Under the pieces are notes generated by a model. It did not search any database. It saw only the letters and a program-made list of their open reading frames with translations, and was not told where the DNA came from. Below are positions 39,668 through 52,707 of a stretch of DNA of 64,000 nt, piece by piece. Made by a program: the position numbers and the translations under genes. How positions within the stretch are numbered: position 1 is the first letter of the stretch; each line of letters opens with the position of its first letter. This stretch comes from Siphonodentalium dalli (Eukaryota > Mollusca > Scaphopoda > Gadilida > Siphonodentaliidae), in assembly GCA_032622095.1 (NCBI GenBank), contig CP136063.1, forward strand, positions 32,552,987-32,616,986, given 5' to 3'.

Positions 39668-41176
39668 TATATCCTCTATAACTGTTTATTCAACATCCAT
39701 AAATGCGGTTCAGATTTCGATGTCCAGTTCAACATTATTATCATATGGTTCGATAGCAGAAATACGCAGTTTGGAATGTTATACCGTACAAGTTTTACGA
39801 GTTGCTCTTGCTCAAGAATGGATAAATTTATAAACCTGATTTTTGGCGCATTAGTTAGAATTATATTTTTGCACAAGAACACACCACAAATATCGAACTG
39901 GACATCAAAAGCAGAACCGGATTGTATCGATTGCATAAACATAAGAAGTTGGTCACTGACCGACATTTGCTATTGCAGAAGAAAATAAAAAAATTCTCTG
40001 GTGTGGTTTATAGGACTATGCAATGCCGACTTAAAAATAAAAATTCACATAAACATCGCATGAAGCGGTCTAACCACAAACTCGGGTATTCGGTAATTCC
40101 AAATGTATGAACTATCACCATGTTATCCCGGTATATCATTGTCAGGACTGTTTGTACAAAAGGTTGTTATTCTACTATGCATAATTTTGCTATATCATTG
40201 TACTCGGACTGTATTGCAATCTAATATATCAGTACATGTACCGGTATACTGTGTGCACATTATATACATGTAGGCCTACTTTCACTTTAGTATGTGTCAT
40301 AAAAGACTCATTTTGTTAAATTGAAAAAAACATGTGTGAAAAGTTGAAAACAGAGAGAATACATGTACATGTGCTGGCACCATATACCTCTTTGTGTGCT
40401 GTACTACCAGTACTAATCATGTACATGTACTACACTACAATAAGAAATTTTTTAATTGATTCTGCTGCCCTTGTGCCACAGGCCTCAAACACGCCAAACA
40501 AGTATCTGTAGCCAGGCCCACCAGTACCAGGCTACTAGTAAATGAAGTACTGAAAGTCTCACATCATTAATCGAGCCCAATCTTAGTTATACTAGTCTCT
40601 TGTGTAGTTTGGGTTACTATTAATAAGATATTTAATGAATGTTTGGAATGTATGGTAGCATTCTTACCTGGATCAACATATGCCATACACAACGCTGGTC
40701 ATCATATCATCACCGCTGTTGGCAGTAAACCCCGGTGGGCATCAGTAAACCGCTCATCGGGCTATAACAGTTAGAGTTTTCCATACCAGGGCTAATCTAA
40801 TCAGTTAAAATTAGTCCATTTAGAGGGAATACCAACCAGTGGAAGACGTACATTTATATTCAGATATCAGTTTTCGAGAAAAACTCCATCTTAGTCGAGC
40901 GGACTTAGAATATCGGGGTAAACTTAAATTTCATTCAGCAACACTTTCACGGCAGAATATAAAAATAGTACATTATAATCACTTACAGTACATGTACATG
41001 TAGCCCAGGTGCAGTGCTAGCCTATATTATATACTACCAAAACTTTTGGTCAGTTTCTCGATTCCTGACACTTGTAAACGCTTGAACCGGTATATACTAG
41101 TAGTACATGTATGTGAATTAAAGATCTTATTAGTGACACAACACTTCACAAGAGGCTAGACATACATTTGTAACTA
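39668..41176. other. gene-free sequence
   Basis: Short ORFs on both strands (up to 96 codons near 39676-39988) overlap each other and show no recognisable domain. ATGTACATGT runs are frequent. No supported feature. Confidence 0.45.
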
Positions 41177-41338
41177 CAGTAATGCTCTAATTAATCGACT
41201 CCTTAACCACAGCAGAATTACGGGTAACTCGGGGAGAGCTTTCCAATGAATGGCAACAAGCCATATATCTGACTAAATCCTGAAAAGTTACACATAATTC
41301 TGCTGTGGTTAAGGGGTCGATTTCTTAGGGCACTACTG
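41177..41338. mobile_element. mariner-like fold-back MITE, copy 3, deleted
   Basis: A 162-bp member starting CAGTAATGCTCTAATTAATC, ending GGCACTACTG, flanked by TA. Most of one arm is missing (the jump is at 'gggtaactcggggagagc'). Confidence 0.75.
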
Positions 41339-42559
41339 TATCTGTTTTAGTGCACATCAAATTTATTTGTTGTCTTTCCTCTTGTAATTTGTCTTTGGTT
41401 GTGTTCGCCATTTCGATGAACAACTACATGTACTGACATCAAATGACTGAAATGAGTCAAAATTTAGCAGTGCAGCCAATTATATAGATAAACAGAATTA
41501 AATAGCATCCAAATTCCAAATGAGCATAAATGATAAAACAAACTTTATTGAGCACACTTTTAATACTAGTAATTACAGCTACAATGAAAGCACCTAATAA
41601 AAATTCTAAGTTTGGTAAAAACTGTATACAAAGTTTATCTGACCGTGATGAATAAAAATTATAAAACCTATAAATGGGATCATATACATGTATGTTAGAT
41701 ATCATTACATGATTATTTGAAAACACATAATCGTATGGAAAACAAACTATTTTACCACTGACCAAGTGGTCCTGCTAATATGCTATGATGCTGGTGGTCC
41801 TGCTGAATTGCTATGATGCGGGTAGTGCAATTCATAGCAATTAAGCAGGACCCAACCGCATCATAGCACATTAGCAGGAACACTTGAACAGGGGTATATT
41901 TACAGTGTCAAATCGAATGGGCATCTTTTAACAATATTTTTGAACAATTTCCTGAAGTGTTCGAAAATTGAGAACTGAATTTATATTTTTTTTTATGAGG
42001 TTTCGATTGAAAAATTTCTAACTTAGCTCATCAGGATTAACAGACTACCAGTATGTTTGGTATATTTTTCTGTAATCGACACCTGCTGAGGTGGGGAAAT
42101 ATCATCCATTGTCGCACAGCTATATTCTCTTTCCCAACAAAGTCCATAGAACATACATGTAAAATTACAGCTATGCTTTAATTAATCAACTCGCCTTATA
42201 AAGGTTGACCACCGGGTATTACTGCAGTATTCAGGCGTGTTCATGCGATCAACCGCAGTCAGTTATACCGCCGCAGAATGTGGTCCACCTCACATTTGTA
42301 GTTAGGCTGTATTTTTCATGTGATGTTTATATGAATTTTGTTTTAACGTTGACATTGTAACCACACCAGAAATTTTGTTTATTGTTTCAATATGTCTAGA
42401 TAGAATTCAGAATTTTTGTGGTAAAAACAATTAACTTGGTTATCACAGTTAACACATATTACTGTGGTAAGATTACCAGCGGATACCGCATGTCAACAGG
42501 GACTGCATGTTCTAATTAATTATCAGGTCTAAAATGTTTATACTGGATACATTTCATTT
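41339..42559. other. gene-free sequence with a double hairpin
   Basis: Apart from the nested inverted repeat at 41763-41886 there is no supported feature. An isolated 'acagctatgctttaattaatcaactcg' at 42168 resembles one end of the mariner-like fold-back family without a partner. A 102-codon minus-strand ORF at 41457-41765 shows no domain. Confidence 0.45.
41763..41886. repeat. nested inverted repeat
   Basis: The outer arms 41763-41791 and 41858-41886 pair with two mismatches. Inside, a second copy of 'ggtcctgct..attgctatgatg' pairs with its own complement. The unit is thus a direct duplication in each arm of one hairpin, probably a small fold-back element. Confidence 0.7.
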
Positions 42560-43491
42560 TAAAGATACTCAATCCGGTTCGATGATCCCCATATAATCAG
42601 ATTCCAACAACAACATCATACATTTGTATTTAGAAAGGCTGCTTCAGTTACGGTATCAGAATTGATTAATTGCCCTAAAATAATGCTAACCACTGTCAAC
42701 TAAAGTATACAATTGCCTGACATATGTTATTTATCAACATGTTGTTCTACAAAATTTGGCCTTATTATCAACAGAAAGCCTCTTGATTTTAGAGTTATCC
42801 ATCTTCATCTGAAATTTGGTCGGAGACCGTCGGCCATTATTAATTCTTGATCGTGAAAAATAGTATATTTCAAAAATTGATATCTAATAACTCTGAGCTT
42901 TGATAGGTGGGTTCCTCGACTCGTACCAAATATCTTTTACCCCCAAGTCCAAATAAATAGTAATGTGCGAGCGTTAATTCAGGGGGCCCTTAATCGGATT
43001 ATGTATCTTTAAATTCAAATACAGTTTAAAGATGCATAATCCGATTAAGTGCCCCTCATTTACTATTTACATGTATATGGAATCGGGGGGGGGGGTAAAA
43101 AATATTTTAATCAAGTCGAGGGACCCACCTACATGTATCAAAGCTCAGAGTTATTAGATATCGATTTTTGAAATTTTAATATTTATCACCATCGATACTT
43201 AATAGTGGCCCAGAATTTTTTTACGAGCCAACGGTCTCAGACCAAATTGCGGATGAAGATGGATAACTCTAAAATGAAGAGGCTTTATGTTGATAATAAG
43301 GCCAAACTTCGTCGAACAGCATGTTGATAAATATAACGTATCAGGCAATTTTATACTATACATGTAGTTGACAGTGGTTAGCATTATTTTTGGGCAATTA
43401 ATCGATCATGATAACTGAAGCAGCACTTCTAAAAAAATTGTTGTTGGAATCTAATTATATGGGGACCATCGAATCTGATTGAACACCTTTA
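42560..43491. mobile_element. 0.93 kb fold-back element
   Basis: The arms, about 42560-43018 and 43021-43491, are reverse complements over almost their whole length. The ends 'taaagatactcaatccggtt' and 'aatctgattgaacaccttta' are diverged from each other by several bases. The centre is at about 43019 ('cttaatcggattatg' against 'cataatccgattaag'). There is no loop and no gene. A clear target duplication is not visible. Confidence 0.7.
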
Positions 43492-43522
43492 ATAGTTAGC
43501 TATATGAATTATATACACATAA

Positions 43523-43910
43523 GGCGACACCAATTTTTAAGTCTGGTTTACGAACACCTCCTACAACTTTTTTTCCATTTCATGAAAATAAAAAATAGCT
43601 TTTTTGTCCCAAAAACATTTAAACGCGTACTGATTTTCATGTGCTGTCGCATCCGGTTCTGCTTATGATCATTTGCAGATCCATATTTTCATGTATTTCA
43701 TGACAAGAAATGTCTTGTTTGGTTCAGAATTTCATTGGAAATTTTTTTTTTTCACAATTTTTGTAAAATTTATGTAAAATTTCAAGATTTACTTGATATA
43801 AATTGGGGGGACAATTTTTTGGATTTTTATTTTTTTCCCTCCTGCATCTACTTTTTTTCTCCCCACATCAGCCCAAATGTTCGTAAACCAGACTTAAAAT
43901 TGGTGTCGCC
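43523..43910. mobile_element. Harbinger-like MITE, family GGCGACACC, copy 2
   Basis: The ends GGCGACACCAATTTTTAAGT and the complement ending GGTGTCGCC are flanked by TAA on both sides (43520-43522 and 43911-43913). The interior matches copy 1 (34518-34899) in the inverted orientation. Confidence 0.8.
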
Positions 43911-43913
43911 TAA

Positions 43914-45483
43914 TAGACATTTAAACTTTGAAAATTGTAGGTTTCCGGGTGATAACTTCAGTTTGTGTGATCATATCTGAACCAAATGTGGTATGTAAGT
44001 TTATCAGACGATTCAGACCAAAATACAGGTCAAGTTCGAATATGGGTGTGCTCCGCCCATTTTTCGAGAGTTATGGCCCTTTTTCGACTTAGAATTGTGT
44101 TAATTTCTGGTTTCCGCATCATAATTTTAGTTTGTGTGATCAAATTTGGTATGATAGTTTATTATCCACCATTTCATGGGATACTGGTTGGATTGTTCTG
44201 AAATGTAGTATCGGATTTAGGGGTCCTTAATATATTTTTCAGACAAGCTGATGCTCCAATGAAGCCACATTTGCTGAAATAGTATCCAAAACATCAACAT
44301 ATCAAGAGCCATTAGACTGAATTAGATAAAAATATATCACTTGGGTCTGTTTAAGCTGGAAAATACTCAAAATTTGTATAATTTTCTGCTATTATATCTG
44401 CATACTAGCCTTTTTGCTGAATCGTGAATGCCGGTTATATTGCCGTGTGAAATCCTAGTACCAGATAACATTGGGTATGTATATAGCATACCACCTAAAA
44501 ATGGCTTGAATATCACCGTGACATACCAAAGCGGGGTGGGGATGTGTGTGACACCCTCCTTGATCATAGTCTATATTCTACAGGGTATGTTAACTGTTTC
44601 GAGTTTGTGCAATTAATGTGATTGTTTAATCTCTACCATCTGAAATCTATTTTTAGCATATTTTGCTATCTGATCAATTGCTACTGATATAAAAAAGGAT
44701 AAAGATGGTGTGTCTCTTTCCCAAATGTTCTGTTTACATGTACATTTGGGGGGTTATGAGTCAAATAATAACAGGCAACATATGTCCTTCTAACACTAAG
44801 AAATAATGTGTTCGTATGAACCAGGACAAAATATGACTATTTCTGGAGCATTACAGCACGTTATTACAAATCTATATTTGTAAGCAGTAAGATAATGACA
44901 GGAAACATGTCCTCAGACTAAGAAATAATTTTTTGGTGTGTATTTCACATCACAGCTCATGTGTATACTCACAATAGTTTATGTCATTCAAAGGGAGAAA
45001 TTTTCCCATTTAGAAAGTTTGAATGAGACAAAACTACCTCACCGTAGATGTAGTTGCAAGGTACAACATGTACATGTTACATGTATTCTGGTAAATGACA
45101 TTGGAACTAAAATAATGATTTTTGTGTCCACCGGTATGTCATGTACCGGTATACATTGCAACTACATGTACATGTAACTTGCCTAACATACCATATACAT
45201 GTATGAAGAGGGAATTTGCAAGTATTTTTTAATCAAAATTTTAACCCAACTCTTGTTGTCAGTAAGTTTTAACCCATGCAGTTTAATGAGTTTAATATAT
45301 GTATATATTACATGTGTTTCTATACATGTATTTTATCTTTAGTTAGTTTGTTGTCCTTGAATAAACTTGTATTGCTGCACAATCAGTTTCCTTAATGTTC
45401 TATTATACTAAAACAACTCCATTGATAACAATACCCCTGAATCCCATCAAAATCTACTTCATTGCCATCCTCATCATTTCACT
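43914..45483. other. gene-free sequence with dispersed repeats
   Basis: The stretch 43940-44220 has 'gagttatggcccttttt' and 'agtttgtgtgatcaaattt' repeat sequence related to 21950-22110. The rest has no supported feature; ACATGTACATGT runs are common. Confidence 0.5.
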
Positions 45484-46130
45484 TTGGTATCCCCACCCAG
45501 GTGTACCTTGGTGTTATTCACCCAGGTGTTCCTTGGTGTTTCCTACCCATGTGTACCTTGGTGTTTCCCACCCAGTTGTACCTTGGTGTTTTCTTACCCA
45601 GGTGTACCTTGGTGTTTTCTTACCCAGGTGTACCTTGGTGTTTTCTTACCCAGGTGTACCTTGGTGTTTTCCTGCCCAGGTGTACCTTGGTGTTTTCTTA
45701 CCCAGGTGTACCTTGGTGTTTTCCTGCCCAGGTGTACCTTGGTGTTTCCTTACCTGGGTATACCTTGGGGTTTTCTCACCCAGGTAGGAAACACCAGGGT
45801 ACACCTGGGTGAATTACACCTAGGTAACCTGGGTGGGAAACACCCAGGTAGGAAACCGCAGGGTACACCTGGGTGAATTACACCAAGGTACACCTGGGTG
45901 AGAAACACCCAGGTAGGAAACACCATGGTACACCTGGGTGAATAACACCTAGGTAACCTGGGTGGGAAACACCCAGGTAGGAAACAGCAGGGTACACCTG
46001 GGTGAATAACACCATGGTACACCTGGGTGGGGAAACACCCAGGTAGGAAACACCAGGGTACACCTGGGTGGGAAACACCCGTGTAGGGTACACCTGGGTG
46101 TGGTCACCTGGGTAATTACACCCAGGTTTA
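45484..46130. repeat. CCAGGT minisatellite that reverses strand in the middle
   Basis: Units of about 26-27 bp ('cccaggtgtaccttggtgtt') run in one orientation from 45484 to about 45783. They then continue as reverse complements ('ggtacacctgggtg', 'aaacacccaggtagg') to about 46130. ORFs of 116-130 codons on either strand simply translate the unit. Weaker CCAGGT/ACCTGG words extend to about 46280. Confidence 0.8.
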
Positions 46131-46443
46131 TCCATACCAGGGTTTTTATCCAGTTTCAGGTGGGTAAATCATGGTAAAACCCAGGTTTCGAGGGGTCTTG
46201 ATGGTTGGTGGATGTCTTGGTAGATAGATTTTTACCTGGGTTTCGGCCCAAAAAACCTGGGTGGATTTACCCAGGTACATTTTTATATGGGTATTGTCAG
46301 AATGACGGAAGAAGTCGTTCCATTTTTTTTAATCTTAGTTTGGCCACCAACTTTTCGTCCAAGACCTATATCACGATTCTCATTATTGCTGCCTTTTGTG
46401 CTGCCTTCAAAATACCTATCCTACACAACACACATGATATTAA
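46131..46443. other. gene-free sequence
   Basis: Residual CCAGGT/ACCTGG words up to about 46280, then sequence without features that I can support. Confidence 0.45.
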
Positions 46444-47022
46444 CACTTCTTAGATTGTAGAGTAGAAACTTCATTGGTGACTGTTAATAATTAAGAGTAC
46501 ATGTAGATCTTATCGCAGGCACAATTATATGCACAAGAACACCTCTATCAAATATCTTGCATGTACTTCCAATATTTTATTTCTTGTAATAGTGTGTTCG
46601 AACAACATTTGGGCAGTTCAAAAAACCCGAAATCGCTTCTCCGCTATTCCAAACGATCAAGTGCAGGAACAGGAGAACATCAAATTGAAAGGAAATGGAG
46701 GGTTGATAGGTTTAACAGAGAGCTCATCATCAATAATCATTAGATGGCTACAACTCCCCGAACCAGATGTGTTTTTCTCCCATGAGAGTCGGCTATTTCC
46801 CCCGCCTTATCAACGGGAGGTAAATTCAAGGGGGCACAATCTGATTTGCTGGGATGTATTCGGGAAGCAATTGGAGATATATCGGACCCACCTAAAAATG
46901 TTCAGTGCAAGATATTTGATGAAGGCGTTCTTGTGGATATGATTGTACCTGCAATATAGTATCTACTTTTAATGATTACGCCCAGACACTAATGAAGTTT
47001 CTACTCTACAGACTAAGAAGTG
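46444..47022. mobile_element. 0.58 kb TIR element
   Basis: The 36-bp ends (46444-46479 and 46987-47022) are inverted repeats with a few mismatches, starting CACTTCTTAG and ending CTAAGAAGTG. Flanking TAA and TTA do not match each other, so the target duplication is unclear. A 137-codon plus-strand ORF (46529-46942) lies between the ends. Its product begins with a hydrophobic stretch but has no recognisable domain, so I leave it uncalled. Confidence 0.6.
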
Positions 47023-47569
47023 TTACTGTCATATGTATGTGGTGTGGGACATATGAAACGAGCTGCCTACCAGGTAGGATTGTGGTACACTTATGTCATG
47101 CCAAGCTGCAGGTGTGTGCTCAGAACTCATTAAGTGTTGTTGCAAATCACAAACTTTTAACAGATGCAAATGTGCAAACGCTGATTTACCATACACAGAG
47201 TTATGTAAATGTAATTGTGTGCTTAAAATATTTGTTCAACGTATAAACACAGGCAGCGGTGATTATAACATGACAATCTATGAGTTGCTATCTATCGGCT
47301 GGTATTATCAGTCTGTGAACATTATAGTTATATAACATAACTAACATGAATTTAAGAACACAGTATAAACAAAGATAGGCCATCTTTATGTGTATTATTG
47401 ATTGACAATTTAAAGTTGTGACCTGAAATGCATATCTATATACATGTATACACCCCTCTTAAATGCTAGATTACATAAGTCAATGATATTGGGTCAAATA
47501 TATCAATTAATGGTATTATAGATTCTTTTATTTTTATTTTATTTCACCAAAAAATTACATGTATATATA
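47023..47569. other. gene-free sequence
   Basis: No supported feature. Confidence 0.45.
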
Positions 47570-48975
47570 GTGGGGGGGATAATTACAGGAAAACATAAAA
47601 ATCGTTCACTTTGTGATAGAAGCGCCAAACTTTCAGAATTTGTTAAGTGGTTGGTGAGTATCACTAAACTGGCTGGTTCCAGATTTTGGAGGTCACCTTG
47701 ACCTTCAATTTGACCTTGACCTTTTTGAAAATCTCAGTTTTTGGGTTGGGTGGTTTATGCTATCCTTTTCTTGTGAAAATCGCATCTTCTCACAGATTTC
47801 TCAATACAATTATAGTTGGGAGGTGACCACGGTTCATTTGGGCCAAAACATATCTAAATTATCATAAGATGGCCGCCAATATGGCCGCCGGAAGTTGAAA
47901 ATATGACATTTTTTCACAAATATCTTCTAGTTCATTTCCTGCTGTTTGGAACTGGTTGAGTAATGCAACTTTATTTTGTGTTTTGTATATTAACCGATCA
48001 TTGGAGCAATTAAATATGCAATTATTGGGGCCCTAACCCCTTCCAATCCGTCAAAAAATCGATTTTACAGAACGCGGTACAAAATTTTACAAAAATATCA
48101 CAATTGGGATTCTAGTCATATTTCAACTAGAAATGAAAAGAAAATTGTAATGCAAGTGAGGCATATCATTACCTATGAATATTCCAATTCTCTGGAACCA
48201 AAAATCTTACCTTGGCTCAAAATGGCTGCCAAATTTGCCGCCAAAATATGGAAAATTGTAAATATTGCACCAGGGTGTCATGCAATTGCTTACAAGTTGT
48301 GGTTGATGTATAACATTGGCTAATATGTATTCTATACATTGAATACTAACATGTCTGATACACCATGTGTCATTGTTACTATTGTCACCACTGACATCAC
48401 CAGGTATATTGGATTTTTCTCTCACAAACTTGACATATATATCGGCAAAAAATCACTTTTCAAGGTTCGACCATTTTTTTCAAATAAAATGCAACTACCT
48501 TTGGTACCAAATGTGTTTATTGTTTTGACCTATCTTAAATGTGTCACACTATGGGGTTTATAGACTAAATTGCTCAAGATGGCTTCCAAAATGGCAACCA
48601 AATTTGTAAAAAGTAATTTTTTTACACATATCCAGAAAATTATTCTCTGCGTTATCCGAAAAGGTAGCAAATTGTGACTCACTTGGTTATTATACCTGTT
48701 AGTTAATTAACTGACAACTATGTTCTATTATGTTTATCCTAGTTCCGTATGGGGCATGACAAATTCATTTTAAAGTTGCAGTATGGAATTTTGCGAATAA
48801 CCTCTTTTGTGATTATGGCCATATTATTGAAAGGAAATGGGCAGAACTTTGAGACGGAACTGAGATGAACCATGAGATGTGGGTATAGTCTGGCCCATTA
48901 TGATAAAAATTTATCAACTGGATACAGGGTGGAAGCCAAGATGACAGCCAGGGAGTTACTCTATGATCGTTGATG

Positions 48976-51295
48976 AGGATAATAGGTATACCGCGAGTTA
49001 TTGTATGGTCATGGATGATGTGTGGGTATATGGGGAGTGCCCTGTTGGCAACGGTGGGTTGTATATTTATATATGTTGTGGATGTGTTATCATTGATGGT
49101 GTATGGGTAGTAGATGCATGATCATGAGTATGGCAAGTGTGGAACTTATGAGATGTTGTATGTGCGGGTATTGGTATATCTGGAAGGGCTCACCATTGGT
49201 GATGTGCATATGTATAACTGGATTTACTCTATGGTAATGGATATGGCGAATAAGTATACATGTAGTGGCTGTATAGTCCACGGTGAGGTGGATAGGTATA
49301 CAACGCGTGACTGTATGATCGTGAATGCAGTGAATATGTATACATAGAGTGACTATATGGCCATGTGTCGGGTGTATGTGTATACCTGGTGTTCATACAT
49401 GGTGACTCGTGGCTGTTTCGTCGTTTGTGGTATGTATGGGTATAACCAAGTATGGCTGTATGGTCAGGTGTACGTGTATAAAGTGGGTGACTATGTTGTC
49501 ATTTGTGTTGTGTTTATGTAGATATGGAGTGACTGAGGTAATGGGTGGGTTGTACATGTGTACCTTGGGTGACACAATAACTCAAGGATATGTTAATCAA
49601 TGGAGAGGTCATGTCAGAGAGTTCTCTATCTTGATGGTGTTTAAAAACATGGGGGGCGTTAAACACGGAAAACGATGGCCACCTATTAACACACAGTCAT
49701 TACTTATATACATAAACACCACAGACATAACAATATAGTGACCCACTGTATAAATGTACACCTGACCCATGACCACGGGTGACCTTACAGCCACGCGTCA
49801 CGATACAGGCACACCGGGGATACTTCTAAACATGACCGATAACTATATAGTCATTCCTTGTATACCCATTCAGCTCACCATTGGCCATAAGGTCATCCCC
49901 TGTATACATATTCACCAAACACGTGGTCAAATAGACAATCAATATATACATAAACAATGACCATAAAGTCACTCCGGGTATACATATGCACCTCACCAAT
50001 GGCCATATAGCCATTCGCTTCATACACATACCTTCACCAATGGTACCTGACCTATGGCCATATAGTCACACCGTGTGTACCTATTCAAAAACATTCATAC
50101 ACGACCATGGTCAATCCTTGCATACATATTCACCTCAACATTGGCCATGTCACTCCCTGTATCCCTATTTGTCACACCATAGCCGCATAGTCACTCAATA
50201 TATACTAATACATCCCAGCCATGTCAGTATAGTCACTCCATGTATGCATATGCACTTTATCCATGGCCATATAGCCACTTGCTATATACACATATCCCTT
50301 GCCCATGACAAAAAGCAACACATGTGTATACTGATATAACCTACACATGACCATACCACCACGAGTCACCAAACAGGAACACCAGGTATACTCATACGCC
50401 TGACACATGACCATTTTAATAGTCACCCCCTGTATAGATGTCCATTATATTTATGACCATACTGTCACTACTTGTATACCTACATGTACTCATCTCACCA
50501 TTGACCATACATTCACTACCTGTATACCTATATCGACACACATAGTCATATAACCACTCAATATACATATACAGCCCACCCTAGACCATAGATTCACTCC
50601 AAGCATACAAGTAAACCTCACTAATGGCAATTCAGCCCTTCCAGATATACACACAACCACCCAAACAATCCATACTTGCATATACACCTCACACATGACA
50701 ATTCAGCAATTCACTGTATAATCATACATGCCATCCATGATAATAGAGCTAATCCCTATACACCAACCAATGATAATACATCCATAAGATATATAAATAT
50801 GCATCCCACCCGTTACCACAAAGACACTCCCTATATACTCACACACTCGACAATGTCCACCAAGCTTACTCCAGGTAATCATATTCAATCATGTCCGTAC
50901 AGTCATTCCATGTATACCTATACACATTACCCGTAACCATCAAATCACACCCTATTTACCAACACACCCATTCATGATCATACAGACAACACATGTACAT
51001 CACACCCATGACCTTAGAGTCACTCCATATATACATAATCAACACATAGATGACCATGTAGCTATATCCATACACCACACCAATGCCCATACAGGCACAC
51101 CTGGATATACACAATCATACACTATACAGTCACTCCATGCATACCGATTCACCTCACACCTGACCATGACATCTCCTTGTATACATAGATCTTACAATGG
51201 ACAACCCACTCATAACCATATAGTCACTCATTGTATACCTATTCACATAAGTCATGACATACAATAAATCACTGTATACCTATTCACCTCACGTA
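48976..51295. repeat. minisatellite core of the fold-back element, inverted half-way
   Basis: Degenerate units of about 55-60 bp carrying 'tatacatggagtgactatat' and 'ggccatgggtgaggtgtat' run in one orientation to about 49590. A unique stretch (49600-49730) is followed by the complement ('tatagtcactccatgtatac', 'acctcacccatgaccat') up to 51295. The right-hand part is more than twice as long. ORFs up to 117 codons are translations of the units. Confidence 0.75.
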
Positions 51296-52662
51296 TGATC
51301 ATAGAGTAACTCCCTGGCTACGATCTTGGCATCCACACTGTATTCAGTTGACATTTTCTTAGCATAATGGACCAGAATAGCCGAATATTATGGTCCATCT
51401 CAATTCTGTCTCAAAGTTCTGCCCATTTCCTTTCAATAACTATGGCCAAAATCACAAAAGAGGTGCTCAGCAAAATTACATACTTTAAAATGAATTATTT
51501 TGCCCCATACGGAAGTGGGACAACCAGAATAGAACATTTAGTTGTCAGTTAATTAACTAACACGTATAATAACCAAGTGAGTCACATTTTGCTACATTTT
51601 CGGATAATGCAGAGAATGTTCGGGATATATGTAAAAAATTAACATTTTACAAATTTGGTTGCCATTTTGGAAGCCATCTTGAGCAATTTGGTCTATAAAC
51701 ACCGTAGTGAGACACATTTAAGATAGACCAAAACAATAAAAACCTTTCAATCCAAAGATAGTTACATTTTACCTGAAAAAATGGTCCAAACCTGAAAAGT
51801 GAATTTTTGCCAATATTTATGTCAAGTTTTTGAGAGAAAAGTCCAATATTTTTGACGATGTCAGTGGTGACAATAGTAACAATTAACCATGGTGCATCAG
51901 ACATGTTAGTATTCAATGTATAGAATGCATAATTGCCAATTTTATACATCAACCACAACTTGCAAATGATTGCAGGAGACGCTGGTGTAATATTTACCAT
52001 TTTCCATATTTTGGCGGCCATATTGGCAGCCATTTTGAGCCAAAGTAAGAATTTGGTTCCAGTGATTTGGAATATTCATAGGTAATGATATGCCTCACTT
52101 ACATTACAAAGTTATGTTCATTTCTTGTTGAAATATGACTAGAATCCCAATTGTGATTTTTTGTAAAATTTTATACCGCATCCTGTAAAATCGAAGTTTT
52201 GAGGGATTGGAAGGGGCTAGGACCACAATAATTGCATATTTAATTGCTCCAATGATCGGTTAATATACAAAACACAAAATAAAGTTGCATTACTCAACCA
52301 GTTCCAAACAGCATGAATTGAACTAGAAGATATTTGTGAAAAATTGTCATATTTTCAACTTCCGGCGGCCATATTGGCGGCCATCTTATGAAAATTTAGA
52401 TATGTTTTGGCCCAAATGAACCGTAGTCACCTCCCAACTATAACTGTATTGAGAAAACTGTGAGAAGATGCGATTTTTACAAGAAGAGGATGGCATAAAC
52501 CACCCAACCCAAAAACTGAGATTTTCAAAAAGGTCAAGGTCAAATTGAAGGTCAAGGTGACCTCCAAAATCTGGAACCAGCCAGTTTAGTGATACTCACC
52601 AACTACTTAACAAACTCTGAAAGTTTGGCGCTTCTATCACAAAGTGAACGATTTTGCAACTA

Positions 52663-52666
<4 letters not shown>

Positions 52667-52703
<37 letters not shown>
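52667..52703 (+). repeat. C homopolymer at the fold-back terminus
   Basis: About 37 consecutive C. At the other end of the element the corresponding tract has only 7 G, so the tract is unstable in length or in sequencing. Confidence 0.8.
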
Positions 52704-52707
52704 ACTA

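Larger units (their letters stand above)
47570..52705. mobile_element. 5.1 kb fold-back element with long inverted arms
   Basis: Inverted arms of about 1.4 kb (47570-48975 and 51296-52705) flank a minisatellite core. Both termini begin with a G homopolymer (GTGGGGGGG at the left, a long C run ending CCCAC at the right) and are flanked by TA (47568-47569 and 52706-52707). Matching landmarks include 'atcgttcactttgtgata', 'ggtcaaattgaaggtcaa' and 'ggccgccaatatggccgcc'. The arms differ by scattered substitutions, so they are not an assembly mirror. No transposase is found. The structure resembles Foldback-type elements. Confidence 0.75.

Noticed and set aside
45395-46135. ORFs of 85-130 codons with a regular Val-Pro-Trp-Cys-Phe pattern
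   Set aside because: All frames and both strands are translations of the CCAGGT minisatellite; the repeat explains the pattern completely.
46529-46942. 137-codon ORF inside the 0.58 kb TIR element
   Set aside because: It has a hydrophobic N-terminal stretch but no recognisable domain, and it is too short for a transposase; there is no second copy for comparison.
48976-51295. Several ORFs of 60-117 codons in the fold-back core
   Set aside because: They follow the 55-60 bp units, occur on both strands and have no recognisable domain.
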